Positions 31,175 to 39,029 of a DNA stretch of 41,249 nucleotides are shown in pieces (position 1 is the stretch's first letter; the number at the start of each line of letters is the position of its first letter). Source of the DNA: a virus. Below the pieces are notes generated by a model. The model searched no databases. It had not been told where the DNA came from and worked only from the letters and a program-made list of their open reading frames with translations. The DNA lies in IMG/VR virus record IMGVR_UViG_3300042691_022519, positions 1 through 41,249 of that record, one strand, 5' to 3'. Made by a program: the position numbers and the translations under genes.

Positions 31175-31562
31175 GTTCTCTACTCCTGGTTCATTGTTTG
31201 GATGTATTCTATCGTGGTATCAACGGCTAACTGGCTGTAAGTTCTGGAAGTTCTCCCATGTTGCATTGGTTAACCACGAAGGTGGGGTGTACTCCTACTG
31301 TGAGAACGGTGTAACATTGGGGCTGCCACAGTCAGAGCCTGAAGTATACAACATGATAGGATTGATGCAGGATCTCCCCCCAGATTATCATGAGAGGGCA
31401 GTTGCTTTCTTCCGTTGGTATGGTCACTTCTCGCTTCTTCAACTACGTAAAGCTAACTGTGTCTCATTCGTAAGACACGTTTCAGGTCTAAGTTTTGTGT
31501 CTGTACTGCCAGGTGATTTATATGGAGAGCTTAGCCAGCGAGCAATTGATACAGTCGGGTGA
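31161..31562 (+). CDS. Permuted NlpC/P60-like (YiiX-type) cysteine amidase
   Basis: 133 residues. The order His33 (KFSHVALV), Glu48 (YCENGV) and Cys100 (NCVSFVRHV) is that of permuted papain-like NlpC/P60 enzymes such as YiiX. These act on amide or ester bonds in cell-wall peptides or lipids. It has no signal peptide. Being in the replication operon, it may act inside the cell or help lysis. Family call from the residue pattern only. Confidence 0.55.
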   Translation: MIYIKFSTPGSLFGCILSWYQRLTGCKFWKFSHVALVNHEGGVYSYCENGVTLGLPQSEPEVYNMIGLMQDLPPDYHERAVAFFRWYGHFSLLQLRKANCVSFVRHVSGLSFVSVLPGDLYGELSQRAIDTVG

Positions 31563-32949
31563 GTTAGAACATCCGTTGTTAAAGATGCCATTGATGAATG
31601 GTATCCCCAGCAGAGGACTCAGCCCTCAGACTTGTGATAAGCTCGGTACATTCGCAGGTAACGCGCCCCTCTCAGTAGTCTACTCTTACCGAATGAGGGG
31701 GGACAAGCAACCAAGAGGGTATAAGGTGAGGAAGGGTGGCTGGACTGTTGGGGAGAAAGAGACTAGATGGTTAGTAGGTAGTGAGCGTTGTCTATACGGT
31801 CATCACCTATGGGATGGGGAACCAACTGATGTGTACCTCTGCGAGGGGGAGAGTGACGTGATGGCACTAGTCGAGCACGGTAGAGGGCTAGCCCTAGGAT
31901 TGGGGGGAAACCCTAGTCATGAACTGTGGGGGGAGTGGGTAAATCAGATAGTGCAGATAGTTGGTAACGAACACCGCGTGTACTCCTGCTTTGATAATGA
32001 CAAAGTTGGTGCCAAGTATCACAACAAACTTTTGACTTATCTACCTAGGGAGCTTGACGTTAAGACACTATGGTTCCCCCCCAATAGTAACTACAAGGAT
32101 GTAGCTGACCTCCTAATGGGAGGGGAAGAGTTGAAGTTCATCGACTACATCTCCCCCCCTGAATTGCTTGAAGGTGCTGCACTGTTAGAGGAAGTGACTG
32201 AGCACATTGGTGAAACGATCTCAACAGGTTACAGGCAACTCGACATACTGATAGGTGGGGGGTGGTATCCAGGTAAGTTTGTCTGCTTGGGGGGACTGCC
32301 TAAGAATGGGAAGAGTACTTTTGCTGCACAGCTAGCCCTCAACTTTGCACACTACGCTAAGGTTCTACTGATACCGCTGGAGCTTACGTCGTCTGAAACG
32401 ATGGCAGTATTGGGGGGGATACACAAAGGTAAACACCCAACCACTATGAGCAACAGTGAGATCTATGATGCTAAGAAAGAGTTGGTAGATTACGGTAGAC
32501 TAGCCTTGATTAGGCATCATGGGTTCGTCACCATCGGAGAGATGACGAGGTGGTTACACCTAGCGAGGGAGATACGGGCGGACATGGTAGTGCTTGACCA
32601 CGTAACCTCAGCTACCACATCCTATGATGAGGGGTTGACTACTCAATTGCTTGACGGTATGCTCTCCCTCATCAAGGCAAAGCTCAACGAGTTGAAACTC
32701 TGCGGTCTAGTTGTCACTCACGTCAACGCTAGTGCAGAGGAGGGGAAGCCTATAACGCTGAGGAGTATGAGAGGTTCTCTCTCGTTGGCGCAGTTACCAG
32801 ATGTGGTGCTAGGTATACGTAGGTGTGAGAACGGAACGACGGAACTACATACAGTGACGGTGGACAGGAGGGCGGGCATCAACGGTAGGATTGTATTCGA
32901 CTTCAATGGTAAATATAGCGAGTGCTATATGAAAGCTAACACAATGTAA
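31522..32949 (+). CDS. Primase-helicase (T7 gp4-like)
   Basis: 475 residues from the ATG at 31522, with AGGTG upstream; the frame is open from 31495. A TOPRIM primase fold shows CEGESDVMAL and VYSCFDNDK near residues 105-160. The RecA-like helicase has Walker A GLPKNGKST near residue 257, Walker B MVVLDHV near 360, and GLVVTHVNA. The zinc-binding domain of T7 gp4A is absent; the chain starts almost directly with the SPQTCDKLG segment. It unwinds DNA and may prime the polymerase. Confidence 0.88.
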   Translation: MESLASEQLIQSGELEHPLLKMPLMNGIPSRGLSPQTCDKLGTFAGNAPLSVVYSYRMRGDKQPRGYKVRKGGWTVGEKETRWLVGSERCLYGHHLWDGEPTDVYLCEGESDVMALVEHGRGLALGLGGNPSHELWGEWVNQIVQIVGNEHRVYSCFDNDKVGAKYHNKLLTYLPRELDVKTLWFPPNSNYKDVADLLMGGEELKFIDYISPPELLEGAALLEEVTEHIGETISTGYRQLDILIGGGWYPGKFVCLGGLPKNGKSTFAAQLALNFAHYAKVLLIPLELTSSETMAVLGGIHKGKHPTTMSNSEIYDAKKELVDYGRLALIRHHGFVTIGEMTRWLHLAREIRADMVVLDHVTSATTSYDEGLTTQLLDGMLSLIKAKLNELKLCGLVVTHVNASAEEGKPITLRSMRGSLSLAQLPDVVLGIRRCENGTTELHTVTVDRRAGINGRIVFDFNGKYSECYMKANTM

Positions 32950-32957
32950 GGAGAGTT

Positions 32958-33107
32958 ATGGTAAGGACGTTAAAGATTTACTTTGCTCGACTGATGTTAT
33001 TCTGGATAGACGTAAGAATTTGCATAAGGAAACTGTCGAGTTGCTTAAGGAAAAGCAAACAACGTAGCAGAATGCAAAGGCTAGTTAAACGGGAGGGGAG
33101 AAGATGA
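32958..33107 (+). CDS. Very basic micro-protein
   Basis: 49 residues, about a third Arg and Lys, with a hydrophobic aromatic patch at 7-19 (IYFARLMLFWIDV). AAGGAGAG precedes the ATG and the stop overlaps the next start (ATGA). It may bind nucleic acid or membranes. No family. Confidence 0.55.
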   Translation: MVRTLKIYFARLMLFWIDVRICIRKLSSCLRKSKQRSRMQRLVKREGRR

Positions 33108-33514
33108 GACATTTAGTATGTGTTGATGATGAATGCTACTACCCAACTTTACATGGTTGTGACTTTTCAACATTGTACAGTGCTCTAAGAGGAGGTCAAT
33201 GCACACTCACTGGTGAATTATACAGTCAGGCAGTAGATGCATTGATACTACTCGATGAGGATGTGATTACACCGATGGCAGTGTTAGCTGTGAATAAGAT
33301 GTTGCTTTGTGCACCGTGGGTAACCCGCCCCCATGTACTCTACTGGAAAAGTCGGTTTATGCCACAACGTTGTGACTCAGTCCTATTACGTAGGTTGATT
33401 TCGATCACCGGGGAACAGGAAGAATACATTATCAACGATGGTGGTTATGACTGTAACGCAGAAAAGTTCACTATTAACATGAGTGGGTACAGGTATGGAC
33501 AGCTCTACTTGTAA
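33104..33514 (+). CDS. Protein of unknown function, Cys-rich
   Basis: 136 residues with seven Cys, several near the N-terminus (CVDDECYYPTLHGC), but no clear zinc-ribbon spacing. GGGAGGGGAG lies before the ATG. The end overlaps the HNH gene that follows, so that gene probably inserted next to it. Function unknown. Confidence 0.55.
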   Translation: MRHLVCVDDECYYPTLHGCDFSTLYSALRGGQCTLTGELYSQAVDALILLDEDVITPMAVLAVNKMLLCAPWVTRPHVLYWKSRFMPQRCDSVLLRRLISITGEQEEYIINDGGYDCNAEKFTINMSGYRYGQLYL

Positions 33515-33977
33515 GAGAATTAAAGAGTTATACGAGTTGATTGGGCCGAACTTAATGACTCTTAATCAGATAGCAACAGTTACTGGCACAAGTAAAAGCA
33601 CTGTTGGAAGGTACGTCATAGAGAATTACCCTGAAGAGTTTAGAAAAAAGAGGAACGAACTTTGTTATCATTACGCTAACCAGAAGGAACTTCATCCTAA
33701 CTACAAGGGAGGTAGAACAATGGAAGGAGGTTACATAACTGTTGAGAAACCAGCATGGTATACCGGACGTAAGAATAGTAAGTATGTACGAGAGCACAAC
33801 GTTCTAGTCTGTAAGGCTATAGGAATCACAGAGATACCAAAGGGATTCTGTGTTCATCATATCAATGGGAACAAGGTTGATAATTCCCTTGGTAATCTGC
33901 AGTTTATGTCACTGTCAGCACATAAGAAATTACACCTAGAACTTAAAAGAAGAGGTAGAACGTATGGATGTAAGTAG
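33495..33977 (+). CDS. Free-standing HNH homing endonuclease
   Basis: 160 residues from the ATG at 33495; a GTG at 33483 adds four. N-terminal HTH module (LYELIGPNLMTLNQI to GRYVIENY), then a linker, then an HNH domain: CVHHINGNKVDNSLGNLQFM and a final AHKKLH. It is a close paralogue of the intron-borne enzyme at 36649. Homing enzymes of this kind cut a specific site in an allele that lacks them. No intron core is seen around it. Confidence 0.82.
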   Translation: MDSSTCKRIKELYELIGPNLMTLNQIATVTGTSKSTVGRYVIENYPEEFRKKRNELCYHYANQKELHPNYKGGRTMEGGYITVEKPAWYTGRKNSKYVREHNVLVCKAIGITEIPKGFCVHHINGNKVDNSLGNLQFMSLSAHKKLHLELKRRGRTYGCK

Positions 33978-34248
33978 CTACGAAAGTGATTTTGATTTCG
34001 ATAGTGACATTATCTTTGATAACTGGGGGAGCTATTACCCTATCCCCCCAAAAAGAGAGGACGTTAAGCGATTGTTAGTAGCAGTGAAGAGAGCACCACA
34101 ATCGGTACGAGGTTCACAATACGCAGCTATGTACTCTCTGTTGACAGATAAACCCTGGCCGTGGAGACGGTATGTATCTGAGTATGTAATTGTTTCATCG
34201 CATGGTTTGGTTGGATATCCATATGCTACTGAGGTATTTGAGGGGTGA
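33964..34248 (+). CDS. Protein of unknown function, acidic N-terminus
   Basis: 94 residues. It begins with an Asp/Ser-rich stretch (SDFDFDSDIIFDN), then a basic helical part with a Trp-rich PWPWRRY. AAGAGG upstream. It lies between the HNH gene and the HTH trio. Confidence 0.5.
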   Translation: MDVSSYESDFDFDSDIIFDNWGSYYPIPPKREDVKRLLVAVKRAPQSVRGSQYAAMYSLLTDKPWPWRRYVSEYVIVSSHGLVGYPYATEVFEG

Positions 34249-34249
34249 T

Positions 34250-34741
34250 ATGATAGACAAAGAAACAGCTATGAAGAGAGCTAGACGTCGTAGCTTCAAT
34301 GCCATAATACAGGGGGATTTTAAGAGGGATGATATGGTAGACAAAGAAACAGCTAAGAAGATCTGTGACATGTTCGAGTTACGTAATGAAGACTTTCTAA
34401 CTATCACAGAGATACGTGATAAGTTGGGGCTATCAAGACGGGTGGTTGACAGGGTTATCAGAGAGAACTACAATGTTCACGAACGTGAGGAACATAGAGG
34501 GTTGTCTCAAAGTAAGGTTAAGTTTGGAAAGGCAGTTAACATCGACGCACTTCACGCTGAGATTGAGAGACTGTTCGATATCGAAGGTAGCGACATCGTG
34601 CCTATGAGATCTATAGCTCGTAAGGTGGGGGTATCATTGAGGTACGTGATGGATTACATCTATATAGCTTATGACGAGGATGTGATAGCAAGGCATAATG
34701 CAAAGGTAATGAGAACAATTCATTGGGGATCAGGAAGATGA
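34250..34741 (+). CDS. Double-HTH protein 1 with embedded polymerase-gene fragment
   Basis: 163 residues from the ATG at 34250; another start at 34334 with AGAGG gives 135. The first 28 codons are an in-frame duplication: the opening MIDKETA recurs as MVDKETA, and the stretch between reads ARRRSFNAIIQG, which is a polymerase motif (see the repeat at 34273). After that come two HTH modules (residues about 32-85 and 100-155) of the LF-L-x-(G)-x-x-LT-x-x-EI type. It is the first of three tandem relatives. Probably a DNA-binding regulator or homing accessory. Confidence 0.6.
   Translation: MIDKETAMKRARRRSFNAIIQGDFKRDDMVDKETAKKICDMFELRNEDFLTITEIRDKLGLSRRVVDRVIRENYNVHEREEHRGLSQSKVKFGKAVNIDALHAEIERLFDIEGSDIVPMRSIARKVGVSLRYVMDYIYIAYDEDVIARHNAKVMRTIHWGSGR
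34273..34316 (+). repeat. 44-bp copy of a DNA polymerase coding segment
   Basis: Matches 37782-37825 in polymerase exon 2 at 41 of 44 positions, with 25 consecutive identical bases (34279-34303 and 37788-37812). Same strand and same reading frame. It lies between 30-base direct repeats (34247-34276 and 34331-34360, two mismatches). Confidence 0.9.
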
Positions 34742-35142
34742 CGTATAATTTAGATCTGCTTATCTGCCAGCTATTCAGCCTAGAGGGTGAAGAGTTGCTA
34801 ACACAAGCTGAGATCGCTAAGGAGTTAGGTGTGAATCGCAGGGTTGTAAGTGAAGCAGTTAGACGACTGTATTCAGCCGAGGATAGAGAACTGCACAATA
34901 CAGCCGCTCGTTCTAAGGGACAGTTCCATAGACCGGTAGATACTGAGGTACTGTACGCTGAGATACGAATGTTGTTTGAGAGAGAAGATGTAATATCAAT
35001 TGTTGACATTGCTAAACAGTTGGGGGTGTCCCCCACATTTGCTCGTAAGCATATCGAGTCATTCTACTCAAGGGCAGCTATAGCTAACCACTGCGGTATG
35101 GTGAGAAGTAAACTATTGAAGGAGAGAGGACAGTGCAGATAA
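34738..35142 (+). CDS. Double-HTH protein 2
   Basis: 134 residues from the ATG at 34738, which overlaps the previous stop (ATGA). Module 1: LFSLEGEELLTQAEIAKELGV (about 10-30); module 2: MLFEREDVISIVDIAKQLGV (about 80-100). Each is a helix-turn-helix with a following basic helix. Paralogous to its neighbours. No nuclease motif. Confidence 0.62.
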   Translation: MTYNLDLLICQLFSLEGEELLTQAEIAKELGVNRRVVSEAVRRLYSAEDRELHNTAARSKGQFHRPVDTEVLYAEIRMLFEREDVISIVDIAKQLGVSPTFARKHIESFYSRAAIANHCGMVRSKLLKERGQCR

Positions 35143-35549
35143 CTGACGAGCATGAGGTGTGTAAACTGTTTAGACTACGTGGTGAGCAGGTACTGACGCA
35201 GGCTGAGATTGCAAGTAGGTTAGGACTGTCACTCAAAGATGTTCGTAACATACTAATTCGGTGGTTCGATGTACATGAGCGTGAGGAACATAGATGCCTT
35301 GCAAGAAGTAAAGGTCAGAACAAGAAAGCTATCAACCATGATGCGCTTCACAGTCGGATTGAATCACTGTTTGATAGGACTGGTGAAGATATCTTACCTG
35401 TGTATACTATTGCTAAAATGGTAGGTATGTCAACGTTCTATGTAACTACACATCTTAGACTAGTTTACGATGAAGATGAATTAAGAGAGCATGAAGCCAA
35501 TGTTAGATTCACAATCAAAGCAAGACAAGTTAGTGGTGCTAGACTTTGA
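35133..35549 (+). CDS. Double-HTH protein 3
   Basis: 138 residues from a GTG, with GAGAGAGGA upstream. Modules LFRLRGEQVLTQAEIASRLGL and LFDRTGEDILPVYTIAKMVGM. Shares VHEREEHR-(G/C)-L with protein 1. It overlaps the start of DNA polymerase by 59 bases, so expression is probably coupled. Confidence 0.6.
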   Translation: MQITDEHEVCKLFRLRGEQVLTQAEIASRLGLSLKDVRNILIRWFDVHEREEHRCLARSKGQNKKAINHDALHSRIESLFDRTGEDILPVYTIAKMVGMSTFYVTTHLRLVYDEDELREHEANVRFTIKARQVSGARL

Positions 35550-36549
35550 GACATCCAACCTAGCAGTAGTGAGGGGGAAGGGTGTAGTCCACTGTTTCAG
35601 TCTAGTCAACGATGATATAGCTGAGGTGTACGAATGGTGTGACGAGAGTAAACAAATGCTACTCAACCTTGCAGCTAACGGCTACACTTTCATAGCTCAC
35701 AACGCTAAGTTTGATAAGGCTGTGATGCAGCAATTTGCAGGTATCTCCCCCCCATTTATTTGTACCCAAGTTCTTGCTCATACTATCAACCCCACATTGA
35801 TGAGTTACAGTTTAGATAGTCTGACAGGGGCTAAGTTAGACTACGCTTACATGATGGAGACTTCAGGTAGATGGGATGGGGTAAGTAAGAAGGAGTTGTA
35901 CGAACTGCCGTTCAATGAGATCATGGCAGAGTACTGTCTAAATGATGCTCAAGCTACCTGGGTACTATACAAAGATTTGATGACTCACCTTGATGCAGAC
36001 AAGCGTTTACATGATAGCTTCTTCAAGGTGCTCAACCCCTTCATTGACGTGATGATCTCATTAAATGGGGGGATGAAGATCGACAGTAGAGCACTGATGG
36101 CTTTGCTTGGTGAGCTATCAGCCGACGTAGACAAGGAGTATGCTAAGTTCTTAGTAGACTATCCTAAGGTAGTCAAGCTTAAGTGGAACAAAGAGGGTAA
36201 GAAGTGGGAAGCTACTGACAAGATGGGTGTCCCCAACCTCTCCTCCCCCAACGATGTAACGAGTCTACTCTTCAGCAAGGGATGGGTACCTGACGATTTC
36301 AAGTGGGACACTGGGCGACCTGTCACCACGCAGAATACACTCCGTCGATTGGCGGTGACTGAGACTGCTTCCCCCCAACTAAGAGAACTAGCTAACAGAC
36401 TGCAACAACTACGCTCGTTGATTGGTATCCGTACTCAGTGTATCTCCCTGGCTGAGATTGTAGCTGAAACGGGGAGTGAGATAATCTACGCTGACTGGAG
36501 GCAAGGTGAGACAGTTACCAACCGTATGAGTTGTAAAGCCCCCAACCTT
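35491..36549 (+). CDS. DNA polymerase, family A, exon 1 (exonuclease and palm start)
   Basis: 353 residues. The 3'-5' exonuclease motifs are present: VVLDFETSN (Exo I, residues 13-21), FIAHNAKFDKAV (Exo II, about 68) and YCLNDAQATWVLY (Exo III, about 148). Exon 1 ends CKAPNL at 36549; the next codon in the genome is a stop (TAA), but that belongs to a group I intron. Joining 36549 to 37243 restores the family A sequence PNL-QNLSTRHPVWGQRVR, giving about 621 residues in all. The start overlaps an HTH gene; an ATG nine bases on is also possible. Confidence 0.92.
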
Positions 36550-37242
36550 TAACTAACTGGAGGTTGTAAAATTCCGTGAATTGCGGGGACACCCAGACCG
36601 GGCAATCCGCAGCCAAGCTTTACCCATATATACCTTAGGAGGTACAAGATGGACAAATGTATTAGTCAGCTTTACGAATTGATTGGTGAGAATCCTCTAA
36701 CTCTAGGAGAGATTGCTTTAGTACTAGACCTGTCATATTCCACAGTGTTTAGATATGTGAAGCGTACTTACTCTAAAGAGATACGTGACATGAGGAAGAA
36801 GCTGTGTTATAGTTACTCTAAACTTGGGGGTAAGAATCCAATGACTGGTAAGTATAGCGAGTTACACCATAACTACAAAGGTATAATCAGCGATGGTAAG
36901 GGCTATTTGATGGCACTCAAACCAGACTGGTATACAGGTAGAAAGGGATGTAAGCATGTATTCGTTCACCATCTAGTTATATGTAAAGCACTTGGTCTTA
37001 CTGAGATACCTGCTGGATTCTGTGTACATCACATAGATAAGGATCCAACTAATAATGATCTCAGTAATCTGCAACTAATGACACTAGCTGCACATACCAG
37101 ACTACATACGGTAAAGAAGGTTCAACGACTAGGCGAAAGCCGTAGGGATTTAGTCAATCCCGAAGCGCGGAACAAAGATCTAGATAATGAATCTGGTCTT
37201 TGATGAGATAGTCTACTCCTCCAAGGAATTGGAGGTATAAGG
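36550..37242 (+). other. Group I intron in the DNA polymerase gene
   Basis: 693 bases. P1: exon bases 36543-36549 (CAACCTT) pair with 36560-36566, with the U-G wobble at the splice site (36549 with 36560). P10: 36557-36559 (CTG) pairs with the 3' exon start CAG at 37243. The last intron base is G (37242). Core elements: P-like AATTGCGGGGA (36579), Q-like AATCCGCAGCC (36604), R-like GTTCAACGACTAGGCG (37120-37135) and S-like AGATAGTC (37206-37213). P7 is GACTA (37127-37131) with TAGTC (37209-37213). P9 hairpin: CCTCC-GGAGG at 37219-37235. An HNH gene is inside. Confidence 0.93.
36649..37203 (+). CDS. Intron-encoded HNH homing endonuclease
   Basis: 184 residues, with AGGAGG six bases before the ATG. 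N-terminal HTH module (LYELIGENPLTLGEIALVL to FRYVKRTY), a central region with PDWYTGRKGCKHVFVHH, then the HNH core FCVHHIDKDPTNNDLSNLQLM and AAHTRLH. The 3' part of the frame (from about 37120) is also intron core sequence (P7 5' strand and P8), so enzyme and ribozyme share bases. It would cut intronless polymerase genes and spread the intron. Confidence 0.88.
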   Translation: MDKCISQLYELIGENPLTLGEIALVLDLSYSTVFRYVKRTYSKEIRDMRKKLCYSYSKLGGKNPMTGKYSELHHNYKGIISDGKGYLMALKPDWYTGRKGCKHVFVHHLVICKALGLTEIPAGFCVHHIDKDPTNNDLSNLQLMTLAAHTRLHTVKKVQRLGESRRDLVNPEARNKDLDNESGL

Positions 37243-38049
37243 CAGAACCTATCTACTAGACATCCAGTGTGGGGGCAAAGGGTACGTTCGCTGTTCGTCG
37301 CCCCCAAAGGTTACAAGATGTTAGTGGGTGACTTAAGTCAGATTGAACTGTGCATCTTGGCTTACTATCTTCAAGAGTTCTGTGATGATAGAACAATGGC
37401 TGATGGCATCAGAGAAGGTAAGGATGTCCACACTGCTAACACTGAGAATTGGTATGGCATAGATGAAGGTGATGATGGGTTTAATGACAAGAGAAAGATT
37501 GCTAAAAATGGGATCTTCAGCGTAAATTATGATGCCTCCCCCATGCGTGTTTCACTCACACTCAACATCAGCGTCAAAGAGGCTGAGGAAATTATCAGTG
37601 CAGTGTACGAGAACACTGAGATTAAGCAGTTGAAGGAACTATTCTATCAGGTAGTTGAAACTCTTAGGGATATTAAACCCTTGCAATACCGCAGTAGCTT
37701 ATATTACAATGGATTCTTCTACGATTGTTTGGGGGTGAGGTACTTCTACCCAGAGATTAGCAGTAGAGATGTTAAGCTACAGAAGAAAGCTAGACGTCGT
37801 AGCTTCAATGCCCTACTACAGGGGGGATGCTTTAGTTTGTTCGCAACGCTACTACTTAAACTATTACCTGAGATGAAAAAACGTGGGGCGTGGTTGTCAG
37901 CAGCCGTTCATGACGAAGCTGTGATTCTAGTACCAGATGCATACGCTGAGGAGTTACTTGCTATCTGTCAACGTGACTTCACCTACATGTTGGGTGATGT
38001 GCCTATACGAGCTAGCTTCAAGTTGGTAAATAATTGGAGTGAAAAGTAA
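37243..38049 (+). CDS. DNA polymerase, family A, exon 2 (polymerase core)
   Basis: 268 residues after splicing. Motif A: MLVGDLSQIEL (catalytic Asp). Motif B region: KRKIAKNGIFSVNYDAS, in which the usual Tyr-Gly is Tyr-Asp. Motif C: AAVHDEAVIL (catalytic Asp-Glu). The segment ARRRSFNALLQGG after motif B matches the usual AFN-x-x-x-QG stretch of family A enzymes. It copies the phage genome; the primase-helicase lies about 4 kb upstream. Confidence 0.92.
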   Translation, partial: QNLSTRHPVWGQRVRSLFVAPKGYKMLVGDLSQIELCILAYYLQEFCDDRTMADGIREGKDVHTANTENWYGIDEGDDGFNDKRKIAKNGIFSVNYDASPMRVSLTLNISVKEAEEIISAVYENTEIKQLKELFYQVVETLRDIKPLQYRSSLYYNGFFYDCLGVRYFYPEISSRDVKLQKKARRRSFNALLQGGCFSLFATLLLKLLPEMKKRGAWLSAAVHDEAVILVPDAYAEELLAICQRDFTYMLGDVPIRASFKLVNNWSEK

Positions 38050-38252
38050 TGCTCAACGATTACGAACCTGTTGATTGGACAGTAGAGATGGGAGTAATAG
38101 AGATGTATACGGACAGCGGTGACAATTTGTGTGCATGGTGGCTGCTGAATGTAGGAACACGTAATAAGTGGAGAGCTAGGTATGAATTATCCAGACTTGA
38201 ATCTCACGATGGAACAACAGTTCGAGATACAGAAGTACACGACGGTACTTGA
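38049..38252 (+). CDS. Small protein after polymerase, unknown
   Basis: 67 residues, TAATG overlap with the polymerase stop. The first 45 residues (with CAWWLLNV) look folded; the remainder overlaps nblA in another frame and is low complexity. Function unknown. Confidence 0.45.
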   Translation: MLNDYEPVDWTVEMGVIEMYTDSGDNLCAWWLLNVGTRNKWRARYELSRLESHDGTTVRDTEVHDGT

Positions 38253-38355
38253 GAACGAATTCCCTGACCATCCACTTGGTGAACTAGTTCTGAATTTAAT
38301 GGCACAAAACTTTGCATTAAGGAATAGTGTTAAGCAGCTACTGAAAAACGAATAG
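38182..38355 (+). CDS. nblA: NblA-like phycobilisome degradation protein
   Basis: 57 residues. The NblA pattern is present: an LTMEQQFEIQKY segment (compare the family's L-x-LEQ-x-FEL), then a second helix ELVLNLMAQNFALRNSVKQLLK, matching the family's LL-x-x-LYRQ-x-x-x-K-x-N-L-x-K-x-LL. Length fits (host NblA about 55-65). NblA binds phycobiliproteins and brings them to Clp protease. Phage copies known from Microcystis and Planktothrix phages are thought to dismantle the antenna during infection. It overlaps the preceding gene and has AGG upstream. Its presence points to a phycobilisome-bearing cyanobacterial host. Confidence 0.85.
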   Translation: MNYPDLNLTMEQQFEIQKYTTVLENEFPDHPLGELVLNLMAQNFALRNSVKQLLKNE

Positions 38356-38411
38356 TTGACAGCTCCAATGGGGGGAGAGCAGTCCCATGCACACTAACAC
38401 ATCGAGGTTGT

Positions 38412-39029
38412 ATGGTTTTTAAGATTAGTCTACTGGACAACGAGCACTATGCAGAGCAGGTTACCGACAGACTTTCAATGCCCAAAGGTGGGGAAGAAAT
38501 TGTGTTTGTACCTATTACGTTAGTGTCTGGGTACAGCTACTGGACTGCTGATAAGGTATGCCACAAGTCTACTAAACCTTTTAGAGCTACACCAGGTATC
38601 AAAGAAGGTGAGCGTCCTAAGTACTTTCTGTTCATGCAGGTATGGGACATCTTGGGAAAAGATGTAAAATTCCTGGAGATTACACAAGTCAAAACTATCA
38701 GACCTGTTAAGGAAGCTTTTGCTGACAAGCGGTACTACAATTTCGCTGAAGGTCTTAATGGTCTAAGGATTAAAGCATCGGGTTCTGGTATGCAGATTGA
38801 GTATGCTGTGAGTGTTATATCTTTACAGAATACAGACTATCAGCAGGAAGTTGAGCAGTGTGACAACTACCTGCGTGATACTTTCAAGGTGTGCTTTGAG
38901 TTAGAAGGTGACGAAGTACCGGCTTCATCTCCTAATCCTGTTGCTGATACTTACTATGAAGTTACACCTAGTAGACACAGTGCCTCTATTGTGCCTGCTA
39001 CCAGGGAGCTACCGACTGACAGAATGTAG
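38412..39029 (+). CDS. Protein sharing a KISLLD-EHY start, possible ssDNA-binding role
   Basis: 205 residues. The N-terminus MVFKISLLDNEHY matches the gene at 39743 (MKISLLDSEHY), and both then run into beta-rich segments (here RPKYFLFMQVWDILGKDVKFLEI, there GEIFMTVAIWDN). A Ser/Pro tail follows. The beta-rich fold and place in the replication arm make a single-strand binding role conceivable; this is only inference. Confidence 0.55.
   Translation: MVFKISLLDNEHYAEQVTDRLSMPKGGEEIVFVPITLVSGYSYWTADKVCHKSTKPFRATPGIKEGERPKYFLFMQVWDILGKDVKFLEITQVKTIRPVKEAFADKRYYNFAEGLNGLRIKASGSGMQIEYAVSVISLQNTDYQQEVEQCDNYLRDTFKVCFELEGDEVPASSPNPVADTYYEVTPSRHSASIVPATRELPTDRM

Noticed and set aside
36649-37203. An intein inside the polymerase
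   Set aside because: Exon 1 ends at a stop, the insert has its own ribosome binding site and start, and no intein splicing residues are seen.
36550-37266. DNA polymerase as a pseudogene broken by a frame shift or stop
   Set aside because: Exons rejoin precisely, with P1, P10 and P7 pairings of a group I intron and conserved polymerase motifs on both sides.
38356-38411. Promoter from a TTGACA at 38356
   Set aside because: No acceptable -10 hexamer at 16-18 bases.
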